Shown: positions 1 to 18,525 of the stretch, piece after piece
Numbering within the stretch: the stretch's first letter is position 1
Layout of the letters: each line of letters starts with the position of its first letter
NCBI RefSeq assembly: GCF_030817415.1
Contig: NZ_JAUSZI010000002.1
Coordinates: forward strand, 5,146,001 to 5,210,000
Length of the DNA: 64,000 nucleotides
Direction of reading: 5' to 3'
Source: Streptomyces umbrinus
GTDB lineage: Bacteria; Actinomycetota; Actinomycetes; Streptomycetales; Streptomycetaceae
Position numbers and translations under genes: made by a program
The notes under the pieces: model-generated
What the model was told of the DNA's origin: nothing
Database searches by the model: none
Seen by the model: the letters and a program-made list of their open reading frames with translations, nothing else

Positions 1-1090
1 GGTCGAAGGCGTCCAGGACGGTCTGCCGGACGTTCTCCAGCAGCTTCGCGAACGTCGGGTCGCCGTCCCAACGCGTCCTGACGACAAGGCTGTTGACGCC
101 ATAGCCCATCATCCGCGCCCATTCGGGGCGGCCCCGCAGCGAGGAGACCGTGCCGACGGTGATGTCGTCGCGGCCGGTGTACCGGGCGAGTAGCGCCTGG
201 AACGCGGTGAGCAGCACGCCGAACGGTGTGGTCCCGGCCCGTGCCGCCGTCTCGCGGACGGCCGCCGCCGTCCGGTCCGGAAGCCGTCGGGTGACGGTGC
301 CCGCGTCGTCGCCGCGGACGGCGGGGCGCCTGCGGTCGGCGGGCAGATCGAGGGGCGTGAGCCCGTCGAGCAGGCGCCGCCAGTGGGCGAGGTGGCCGTC
401 GAACTCGCCCCGCAGGGCCCGTTCGTGCTCCCACAGCGCGTAGTCGGCGTACTGGGTCGCGGGCGGCAGCGGATCGCCGTCCGAGGTGCCGTGCCGGTAC
501 AACGCGCCCAGCTCCTGGGCGAAGACGGCGGTGGACCAGGCGTCGCACGCGATGTGGTGGACGATCAGGACGAGTACGTGCTCCTCGGGGGCGCAGCGCA
601 GCAGCGTGCCGCGCACCGGCCATTCCCGCTCCAGGTCCATGGGACGGGCGCCCTCGTGCGCGATGCGCTCGAGCACGGTGGACTCCCGGTGCGGGGCGGG
701 GAGCGCGGTGAGGTCCTCCAGGGTGAGCGTGCCCGCCGTGGCCGGGTCGATCACCTGCTCCGGTGAGCCGTCCCGCAGCCGGTAGCGGGTGCGCAGGATC
801 TCGTGTCGGGCCAGTACACCGTCCCAGGCATGCCGCAGTGCCGGCACGTCGAGGGTTCCGGTGAGCCGCAGTGCCAGGGTGACGAGGTACTCGTCGCTGT
901 CCGGCCTCAGCCGGTTGTGGAACCACATCTGCCGTTGCCCCGCGGACAGCGGCAGCGGCCCTGGGCGATCCGCCCGGGGCGTCACCACGGGGGGCCGGTC
1001 ACGTCGGGGACGGCCGGCGAGCCGGCGCCGGAGCAGTTCGGCGCGCAGCTCGTCGGTGGTGCTCGGCCCGGGCGAACCCGTGTCGTCCAT
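1..1090 (-). CDS. NRPS-C, N-terminal condensation domain (partial, runs off the left edge)
   Basis: This is the first ~363 residues of a non-ribosomal peptide synthetase whose remainder lies outside the window. After a short docking-like N-terminus (TDELRAELLRRRLAG) it has a condensation domain with the C1 motif LSAGQRQMW and the catalytic HHIACDAWS near residues 177-185. The domain would condense the peptide held on an upstream carrier with the next aminoacyl group. The ATG at 1090 has AGGAG about 9 bases ahead. It is the last visible gene of the operon led by sbnB, 63 bases after the dioxygenase gene. Its N-terminus closely resembles that of NRPS-B, so it is probably the next synthetase in line. 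The number of its modules and the chain-release domain cannot be seen. Confidence 0.93.
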   Translation of the reverse strand, partial: MDDTGSPGPSTTDELRAELLRRRLAGRPRRDRPPVVTPRADRPGPLPLSAGQRQMWFHNRLRPDSDEYLVTLALRLTGTLDVPALRHAWDGVLARHEILRTRYRLRDGSPEQVIDPATAGTLTLEDLTALPAPHRESTVLERIAHEGARPMDLEREWPVRGTLLRCAPEEHVLVLIVHHIACDAWSTAVFAQELGALYRHGTSDGDPLPPATQYADYALWEHERALRGEFDGHLAHWRRLLDGLTPLDLPADRRRPAVRGDDAGTVTRRLPDRTAAAVRETAARAGTTPFGVLLTAFQALLARYTGRDDITVGTVSSLRGRPEWARMMGYGVNSLVVRTRWDGDPTFAKLLENVRQTVLDAFD

Positions 1091-1153
1091 GGGAACAGCT
1101 CCTAGGTCAACTCGTCGTCGGCTCGGCGGTCGGCTCAGTGGTCGACCCGGCGG

Positions 1154-2116
1154 TCAACTCGGTGTGGTCGAGGACGGCTCCGCCATCGCCACCGCGATCT
1201 TCCGCGGGCCGGTGAACGGCTCGCGGCCGTGTGCGGCCAGCATGTTGTCGACGATCAGGACGTCGTCGCGGCGCCAGTCGAAGCGGGTCGTCGCCGAGCG
1301 GTAGGCGGCCCGCAGGTGGGCGACCGTCTCGTCCGGGATGCGCCCGCCGTCGCCGAAGTAGGTGTTGGTGGGCAGGTCCTCGTCGGGGAAGATCTCCCGC
1401 AGCCCTTCCCGGACCTCCGGGGCCAGCGAGGTGACGTGCCAGAACGTGGCGTGGTTGAACCACACCTCCTCGCCCGACAGGGGGTGCCGGTGCACCGCGG
1501 CCCGGACGGCCGTCGTACGCAGCCCGCCGTCGGCGCGCCACTCGGCTTCGATGCCCTTGTCCCGGCAGTACCCCACGATCGTGTCCCGGTCGCCGGTGCC
1601 GAACGCCTCCTGCCACGGCACTCCGAAGTCCGCGTGGAAGTTGCGCACCACACGCCAGCCGCCGCGCCGCACGAACTCCTCGCGCACCGCCGGCTCGATG
1701 GCCCGGTACACCTCGCGGATGTCGGCGAGCGGGGTCGCGCCCCGGGTGTGGGCGGGCTCGATGCAGTAGAAGTAGAGCGTGTTGGGCCAGACCGCCTGGT
1801 ACGAGTTCTCGTTGTGCAGAAAGATCTCCTCGTCGGCCGGGTAGTCCGTCGAGGTGTACACCTGCCCCTTGATCGTGGAACGCGGCGAGGAGCGCTCGGC
1901 ATAGCTGAGCGGTCCGCTCCCGGACAGGGCGCGCACCACCCCGTCGAACCCGTCGACGCCGCCGACCTCGAAGCCGCGCAGCAGGATCGCCCCGCGTTCG
2001 CCGAGGACGGTGCGCAGCTTCTCCCGGTGGGTCCTGATGTGGTCGTGCACGGATGTGCCAGGCGGTGCGGTGTACTCGACCGCGGTCATGGGGTTCGTGG
2101 AGTCGATGGAGTTCAT
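1154..2116 (-). CDS. TauD/SyrP-like Fe(II)/2-oxoglutarate dioxygenase 1
   Basis: A 320-residue protein of the TauD/TfdA clan, closest in character to SyrP-type amino-acid hydroxylases that act on residues tethered to NRPS carrier domains. The iron-binding HxE motif is HNENS near residue 100, and the distal His and 2-oxoglutarate Arg lie in AAHGREPFTGPR near residue 295. The ATG at 2116 overlaps the stop of the phosphopantetheinyl transferase gene (ATGA), which decides the start; the open frame continues upstream but would overlap that gene. Family knowledge points to beta-hydroxylation of an amino-acid side chain. Which residue is hydroxylated cannot be read from sequence. It is a diverged paralogue of the product of 2932-3882. 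Confidence 0.88.
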   Translation of the reverse strand: MNSIDSTNPMTAVEYTAPPGTSVHDHIRTHREKLRTVLGERGAILLRGFEVGGVDGFDGVVRALSGSGPLSYAERSSPRSTIKGQVYTSTDYPADEEIFLHNENSYQAVWPNTLYFYCIEPAHTRGATPLADIREVYRAIEPAVREEFVRRGGWRVVRNFHADFGVPWQEAFGTGDRDTIVGYCRDKGIEAEWRADGGLRTTAVRAAVHRHPLSGEEVWFNHATFWHVTSLAPEVREGLREIFPDEDLPTNTYFGDGGRIPDETVAHLRAAYRSATTRFDWRRDDVLIVDNMLAAHGREPFTGPRKIAVAMAEPSSTTPS

Positions 2117-2886
2117 GGCGCCAGTACCTCTCTGTTCTCCTCGCTGAGTCGCATCAGGTCTTCGTAGCTCTGCGCCACGACCGGGCCGGTGGCCGTGGCC
2201 TCCCGGGCCAGGGCGGCGAACACCCCGTCGACGACGGGCAGGTCCTGCACCAGCCAGGTGTCGGGGCCCGTGGGCTCGGCGTGCGTGACGACGACCGGGC
2301 CGTCCAGCGCCGGCTGTACGTCGACCGCCGTCAGGTCGGTGATGATGCCGACGCCGCTCGCCTTGACCACGGCCTCCTTCCGTGTCCAGCAGCGGAAGAA
2401 GGCGTGCGCGCGGGTGGTCTCGTCGGCCCCGGAACGCACATGGACGAGTTCCGACGCGCTCAGCACCAGCTTCGACGCGCCGTCGACGTCGAGGCTGCGG
2501 TCGTCCTCCAGGTCGACGCCGACCTGGTGGCCGACGACCACGGCGAGCAGCCAGTGCGCCGCGGACCTGGAGAGGTTGAAGTCGAGGTCGGTGGGCGGCC
2601 AGTCGACGCGCGGCCTGCCGTGCCGGGGATGGGCACAGCGCGGGCACGGACGCCGGCCCACGACCAGGTCGCGCGGCGGCACGTCGAGGTACCCGGCGAC
2701 CACGCGGCGCAGCGCCGTGTGGGCGGCCGCGTAACGGGCCGCGGCGGGGTCCGGCAGCCGGCGGACCATCCGCCGCTCCTCGTCCGAGAGCAGGTCGGTG
2801 TCACGCTGCGCGAGTACGTCTGGGGCCCGGCCCCGCCAGATGTGGACCGCTTCGTGGTCCCTGAGGTGTTCGTATCGGGCGGTCAT
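2113..2886 (-). CDS. Sfp-type 4'-phosphopantetheinyl transferase
   Basis: A 257-residue Sfp/EntD-superfamily enzyme that transfers phosphopantetheine from CoA to the conserved Ser of carrier domains. The Mg2+-binding motif VGVDLED lies near residue 122 and the second motif FFRCWTRKEAVVKASG near residues 162-177. A Cys-rich stretch (CPRCAHP) near residue 80 is an ornament of this copy. The cluster needs activation of at least five visible NRPS carrier domains and three discrete ACPs, so a dedicated transferase makes sense. It overlaps the following dioxygenase gene by 4 bases and follows dioxygenase 2 after 45 bases. Confidence 0.95.
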   Translation of the reverse strand: MTARYEHLRDHEAVHIWRGRAPDVLAQRDTDLLSDEERRMVRRLPDPAAARYAAAHTALRRVVAGYLDVPPRDLVVGRRPCPRCAHPRHGRPRVDWPPTDLDFNLSRSAAHWLLAVVVGHQVGVDLEDDRSLDVDGASKLVLSASELVHVRSGADETTRAHAFFRCWTRKEAVVKASGVGIITDLTAVDVQPALDGPVVVTHAEPTGPDTWLVQDLPVVDGVFAALAREATATGPVVAQSYEDLMRLSEENREVLAP

Positions 2887-2931
2887 CGCCTCTGTCCGTT
2901 CCGTCGGTGGGTCGTACGTGCGCGGGCCGGG

Positions 2932-3882
2932 TCAGTCCGACATGGCGACCAGCACCCGACGGGCGCCGGTGAAGGGGCGGCGTCCGTGGGCCAGCAGGAC
3001 GTTGTCGATGAGCAGCAGGTCGCCGGAGCGCCAGTCGACGTCGACGGCGTGCTCCAGGCCGCGGTCGCGGATCTGGACGACGTACTCGGCGGGGATGGGG
3101 GTGCCGTCGGCGAAGGTGACGTTCTGCGGCAGGTCCTCCTCGGGCAGGATCTGCGCGAGGGCGGCGGCGGTGTCGTCGCCGAGGCCGGCCGGGTGCCACT
3201 GGTCGGACTGGTTGAACCACACCTCTGCACCCGTGACGGGGTGCCTGGTGGTGGCGGGGCGTACGGAGGCGACCCGGATGCCGCCGTCGGCCTTCCACTC
3301 CCACCGGGCGCCGGTCGGTTCGAGGAACGCCTCGACCTCGGCCCGGTCGGTGGTCTCGAAGGTGTCCTGCCAGCTCTTGCCGAGGCCGAAGCCGTCGTGC
3401 AGGTTCTGTACGTACCGCACCCCGCCCGCGAAGGCCTCGCGGACCTCGGCGTCCAGGGAGTCGAGCCAGCGCGCCGCGTCGAGCACGGGGGTGGCTCCGC
3501 CGCTGCCCGGCTGCACCTGGCAGTAGAAGGCCAGCCGGGCCGGCCAGGCGTGCGCGTAACTCATCTCGTTGTGCATCGAGATGGTGAATTCCTGCGGGTA
3601 CTCGGTGGAGGTGTAGACGTTGCTGCCGACCTTGGTGCGCGGCGAGTTGCCGTGCACGTACGCGAGGCGGTTGGGCAGCAGCCTGTCGAGCACGCGGTCG
3701 AGTTCCTCGGGGGTGATCTCGAAGCCGCGGAAGACGAGGCCCTTCTCCTGCGTGAGCAGGTTGCCGACCTCCTCGGGGCCCATGTCGTCGATACGGGCCA
3801 CGAGTTCGTCGGCGCCGCCGGTCCCCTCCGACTCGATGTCCAGCGGGGTCCAGAGCTCCGTCTGTGTCAGGGGGTCGTTCAT
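2932..3882 (-). CDS. TauD/SyrP-like Fe(II)/2-oxoglutarate dioxygenase 2
   Basis: A 316-residue non-haem iron dioxygenase of the SyrP type. The facial-triad HxE is in MHNEMSYAHAW near residue 103, and the distal His plus the 2-oxoglutarate-binding Arg are in LAHGRRPFTGARR near residue 299. SyrP itself hydroxylates carrier-bound Asp, and relatives act on Asn, Asp and Glu. The start ATG at 3882 overlaps the stop of the thioesterase gene (ATGA). Two different SyrP-like enzymes in one operon suggest two distinct hydroxylation events, or one hydroxylation plus one other oxidation. The substrate is not deducible from sequence. Confidence 0.9.
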   Translation of the reverse strand: MNDPLTQTELWTPLDIESEGTGGADELVARIDDMGPEEVGNLLTQEKGLVFRGFEITPEELDRVLDRLLPNRLAYVHGNSPRTKVGSNVYTSTEYPQEFTISMHNEMSYAHAWPARLAFYCQVQPGSGGATPVLDAARWLDSLDAEVREAFAGGVRYVQNLHDGFGLGKSWQDTFETTDRAEVEAFLEPTGARWEWKADGGIRVASVRPATTRHPVTGAEVWFNQSDQWHPAGLGDDTAAALAQILPEEDLPQNVTFADGTPIPAEYVVQIRDRGLEHAVDVDWRSGDLLLIDNVLLAHGRRPFTGARRVLVAMSD

Positions 3883-5087
3883 GGGGTCATGTCTCCAGTT
3901 CGTCGAATGACGTCGAGGTCCTTGGTGATGTCGGCGACCAGCTCCGCCTCGCGCGGGGCGAGGTAGAAGTGGTCACCCGGATAGGTGCGCAGGGCGAAGT
4001 CCCCGGACGCGGTGAGCTCGGACCAGGCCAGCACGTCGGCCTGTACGCAGCCGGGGTCGTCGCGTCCGAGGTAGGCGGTGATGGGCGCGCGGAGCCGGAC
4101 GGGCGGGGCCGCGGGCCGGTAGTCCTCGATGAGCCGGTAGTCGGCGCGCAGGGTCGGCAGGAGCAGTTCGCGCAGCTCGGGGATGTCGTACGCCTCCGAG
4201 CCGAGGGAGCCCAGCTGGCGTACGCCCGCGACGAGTTCGTCGTCCCCGCGCAGGTGCAGTCCGGTGCGGCGGGCGCGATGCGGCGCGGACCGGGCCGACA
4301 CCAGCAGCCGCCTGGGCACGACGCCGTGCCGCGACTCCAGCCGCAGCGCCGTCTCGTAGGCGACGGACGAGCCCATGCTGTGTCCGAACAGCGCGAGCGG
4401 TCCGTCGAGCCGGGGCAGCAGTGCGGTGGTGATCTCGTCGGCGAGCGTGGCCATGTCGGTGCGGCAGGGTTCGGCCAGCCGCTCCTGTCGGCCCGGGTAG
4501 CGGACCGCGAGCAGTTCGATGTCGGGGGGCAGGCGGGCGGCCCAGCCGCGGAAGAGCTGCGCGCTGCCGCCGGCGTGGGGGAAGCAGACAAGGCGGAGCC
4601 GGGGCGGGCGGGCCGAAGCGGGACGCCAGGCGGTGAGCCAGGGGTCGGCGCTCGCCGGCTGCCCGGAGGGCCGTACGGTCCGCGGGCCCGCCGAGGTCGC
4701 CCCGCCGGCGGTCCGCACCGGCCGGTGCCCACTCGGCACGGGCCGGTCGACCGCCACTGCCGGACCGCCGGGCCGCGCCCCACGCGCGTCGGCCGACGCC
4801 GACCGGTCGGCGACCGGTACCGGCCGGTCACCGCTCGGCACGGGCCGGTCGCCGCCGGGCGCCGTGCAGCCACCGCCCAGGGCCGTCCGGTCGCCACCGG
4901 ATGTCGTCCGGTCGCCGGGCGGTGCGGCGGGGTCACCGCTCGGCACGGGCCGGTCGCCGCCGGGCGCCGGGCAGCCACCGCCCAGGGCCGTCCGGTCGCC
5001 ACCGGATGTCGTGCGGTCGGCGGACGGGTCACCGGTTCGCGTCGGGCGGTCGGGGCCCGGCATCGGCTTCGGCGTTGGTCCGGTCAT
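3879..5087 (-). CDS. Type II thioesterase with a long repetitive N-terminal extension
   Basis: The C-terminal ~255 residues are a classic RifR/GrsT-type editing thioesterase: VCFPHAGGSA, nucleophile GHSMG near residue 234, acid in GRDDPG and catalytic His in PGDHFYL near residue 373. Such enzymes clear misprimed or stalled carriers. The first ~145 residues are a low-complexity Gly/Pro/Asp/Arg stretch partly built from a 105-bp direct duplication (see repeat), absent from ordinary type II thioesterases, which are about 250 residues. The ATG at 5087 has a strong GGGAG nine bases ahead, so the extension is probably translated, although internal GTG codons could serve. The gene overlaps the 3' end of the MFS gene by 59 bases. 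Confidence 0.88.
   Translation of the reverse strand: MTGPTPKPMPGPDRPTRTGDPSADRTTSGGDRTALGGGCPAPGGDRPVPSGDPAAPPGDRTTSGGDRTALGGGCTAPGGDRPVPSGDRPVPVADRSASADARGARPGGPAVAVDRPVPSGHRPVRTAGGATSAGPRTVRPSGQPASADPWLTAWRPASARPPRLRLVCFPHAGGSAQLFRGWAARLPPDIELLAVRYPGRQERLAEPCRTDMATLADEITTALLPRLDGPLALFGHSMGSSVAYETALRLESRHGVVPRRLLVSARSAPHRARRTGLHLRGDDELVAGVRQLGSLGSEAYDIPELRELLLPTLRADYRLIEDYRPAAPPVRLRAPITAYLGRDDPGCVQADVLAWSELTASGDFALRTYPGDHFYLAPREAELVADITKDLDVIRRTGDMTP
4826..5019. repeat. Tandem direct repeat, two ~89-bp copies 105 bp apart
   Basis: The segments 4826-4914 and 4931-5019 are almost identical, differing at only a few bases that I can see. They lie in frame within the N-terminal extension of the thioesterase gene, so a 35-codon unit is duplicated. 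The second copy also reaches the last bases of the upstream MFS gene. The period is a multiple of three, so copy-number change would keep the reading frame. Confidence 0.9.
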
Positions 5088-6321
5088 CGCGCAGTTCTCC
5101 CTTCAAGTCCGGTGCCAGTACGGCGAACAGGGTCAGTACGGCCATCGCGACCGCGATCCCCCGTACGGTCGGTTCCGCGCCCCAGGCCGCGAGCAGCAGG
5201 CCCGCGGCGAACGAGCCGAGCGCGTTGGTGCCGGACCCGATGAGACCGGCGGTGGCGGCGACCCGGCCCTGGAGCGCGTCGGGTGTGGTGCGCACCTGGT
5301 AGACGGCGGCGGCCACGTTGAACACCGCGCCGACGAACCCGGTGCCCGCGTACAGCGCGCCGAGCAGGACGGGCCTGCTGGTGAAGCCCATCGCGCCGAT
5401 CAGCAGCGTCCAGGCGAGGGCGCCGCCGACGAGCAGCGTGCGCTGCCGGAACCGGGCCTGGATCCGGCCGCCCACGAGCGCCCCGCACAGCCCGCCGACC
5501 CCGCCGATGCCGACGACGATCGCGAGGGTCGCCGACGGCAGCCCCGCCTCCTTGACCCGCAGGATCAGGGCGAGCGCCAGCATCTGGAACAGGACGTTCG
5601 TGCCGGCGACATAGCCGAGGGCCGCCCGCAGGAACCGCTGGCGCCACAACCACCGCATGCCGTCGGCGACTTCGGAGGAGAGCCGGGCCCGCTGCGGCGT
5701 GCCGGCACGCTCCTCCTGGAAGTCCTTGCGGATCGCCAGCAGGGAGAGCAACGAGACGAGGTAGCCGAACACTCCGAAGCCGAACGGCAGCCACCGGCCG
5801 AGCGACTGGAGCAGCACTCCGCCCGGCTGGCCCAGCAGACCGGCCGCCCTGCCCCGCGCCTCGTTCTGCGCGAGCGCGGCGGGCAGGTGGTCGGGGTGCA
5901 CGAGATTGCGTACGGCACCACGCTCGGCGAGCCGGTAGAACACCGCGAGGGCGGCCTCCACGAACGCCACGGCCGCCAGGTGGGCGACCGCGATCCGGCC
6001 CGTCGCGAGGGCGAGGGCCACGCTCGCCACTGCGACGGCCCTGCCCGCCTCGCACACCAGCATCAGCCGGCGCCGGTCCCAGCGGTCCACGAGGGCGCCG
6101 GCCGGCAACTGCACGAGCAGCAGCGGCAGCAGCGCCGCCGTGGACACCACGGACATGGCCAGCGGGGAACCGGTGTGCCAGAGCACGATCAGCGGATAGG
6201 CGACCGCTGTCACGCGTGCGGCCAGGAACGACATGCTCGCCCCGGACCACAGGAGCAGGAACTCCCGGTTGCGGCGCAGGGGCCGGTCCGCGGGCGCGGC
6301 GGCGCCCTCGACGAGGGTCAT
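5029..6321 (-). CDS. MFS exporter (enterobactin exporter/macrolide-efflux type)
   Basis: A 430-residue major facilitator with about twelve hydrophobic segments, beginning FLLLWSGASMSFLAARVTAVAYPLIV. The loop between segments 2 and 3 carries a typical MFS signature, GALVDRWDRRRLM. The sequence style matches the MFS_3 (EntS-like) group that exports peptides and siderophores. The start ATG at 6321 overlaps the carbamoyltransferase stop (ATGA). Position within the NRPS operon suggests product export or self-resistance. If the MmpL frameshift at 28.9 kb is real, this would be the only intact exporter of the visible cluster. Confidence 0.9.
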   Translation of the reverse strand: MTLVEGAAAPADRPLRRNREFLLLWSGASMSFLAARVTAVAYPLIVLWHTGSPLAMSVVSTAALLPLLLVQLPAGALVDRWDRRRLMLVCEAGRAVAVASVALALATGRIAVAHLAAVAFVEAALAVFYRLAERGAVRNLVHPDHLPAALAQNEARGRAAGLLGQPGGVLLQSLGRWLPFGFGVFGYLVSLLSLLAIRKDFQEERAGTPQRARLSSEVADGMRWLWRQRFLRAALGYVAGTNVLFQMLALALILRVKEAGLPSATLAIVVGIGGVGGLCGALVGGRIQARFRQRTLLVGGALAWTLLIGAMGFTSRPVLLGALYAGTGFVGAVFNVAAAVYQVRTTPDALQGRVAATAGLIGSGTNALGSFAAGLLLAAWGAEPTVRGIAVAMAVLTLFAVLAPDLKGELRDDRTNAEADAGPRPPDANR

Positions 6322-7241
6322 GTCCTGCACCACTCCAGGACCGCCATCGCGCTGTGCATCTTGTTCTCGGCCTGGGCGAAGGCGATGCTGGCCGGTCCGT
6401 CGAGCACCTCGGCGGTCACCTCGTCGCCGCGGTGGGCGGGCAGGTCGTGCATGAAGACCGCCTTGGGGCTGGATTCCCACAGCGCCGCCGTGACCTGGAA
6501 GGGCGCAAAGATCTCCCGCCAGTCGGCGTCGGGCTTGCTGGTGCCGGTGGTCTGCCAGCGGGTGGTGTAGACGGCGTCCAGGTCGGCGGGCAGGTCGGCC
6601 ATGTCATGGCGTTCGCGGAACGTCGCCCCGTGGCGGGCGGCCTGTTCGGCGGCCCGCTCGCGGTAGTACGGGGCCAGGCCGTAGCCGGGTGGCGTCCGCA
6701 GTTCGAACTCGACGCCGGGGAAGCGGCTCAGCGCCAGCGCGAGGGCCGACGCGGTGTTGTTGCCCTCGCCGACGTACAGCACGCGCAGCCCCTCGACGCG
6801 GCCGAACTGCCGCTGGAGCGTGGTCAGGTCGGTGAGCGCCTGGGTGGGGTGTTCGTCGGCGCTCATCGCGTTGACGACGGCCATGCGATCCTGGGCGGCC
6901 CAAGACCGCATCTCGGCGGTGTCCCCGGCGGTACGGGCGACCAGCACGTCGAGCATCCCGGACATCACACGGCCGGTGTCCTCGCTGGTCTCGCCGGTGT
7001 TGAGCTGGAGGTCGTCGGGCCCGTACGCCACGGTCTGCGCGCCCAGCCGCAGGGCGCCGCTGGAGAAGGCGGTCCGGGTGCGGGTCGAGGTCTTGCGGAA
7101 GTAGATGCCGACGATGTCGCCGACGAGCGCGGCGGGGCGGCCCGCGGTGCCGGCCGAGAAGGCGGCACCGCGGGTGACGAGCGCGGTCAGGTCCGTGTCG
7201 TCGAGGTCGTCGATGGATATCAGATGCCGTACGGATGCCAT
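6318..7241 (-). CDS. Ornithine carbamoyltransferase-like enzyme with an altered acceptor motif
   Basis: A 307-residue aspartate/ornithine carbamoyltransferase-fold protein. The carbamoyl-phosphate motif STRTRTAF is near residue 50 and HPTQAL near residue 130. The signature that contacts ornithine in true ornithine transcarbamylases (HCLP) reads HDLPAHRGDEV near residue 264, with Asp replacing the conserved Cys. This points to a different amino acceptor. With Dap genes in the same cluster, the beta-amino group of Dap (giving a ureidoalanine unit) is an attractive acceptor, as with the dedicated carbamoyltransferases of viomycin and capreomycin pathways. A free-amino-acid or peptide-bound substrate remains possible. 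A strong GGAGGA precedes the ATG. Confidence 0.9.
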   Translation of the reverse strand: MASVRHLISIDDLDDTDLTALVTRGAAFSAGTAGRPAALVGDIVGIYFRKTSTRTRTAFSSGALRLGAQTVAYGPDDLQLNTGETSEDTGRVMSGMLDVLVARTAGDTAEMRSWAAQDRMAVVNAMSADEHPTQALTDLTTLQRQFGRVEGLRVLYVGEGNNTASALALALSRFPGVEFELRTPPGYGLAPYYRERAAEQAARHGATFRERHDMADLPADLDAVYTTRWQTTGTSKPDADWREIFAPFQVTAALWESSPKAVFMHDLPAHRGDEVTAEVLDGPASIAFAQAENKMHSAMAVLEWCRT

Positions 7242-7326
7242 GGGGTCCTCCTCCGGGATGTGGGCCGTACACGGTGTGCTGCGCGGCGGCGCGCTTCGGG
7301 GCCGCGGGGTTGGGGAGCGGTGGGTG

Positions 7327-18521
<11,195 letters not shown>

Positions 18522-18525
<4 letters not shown>

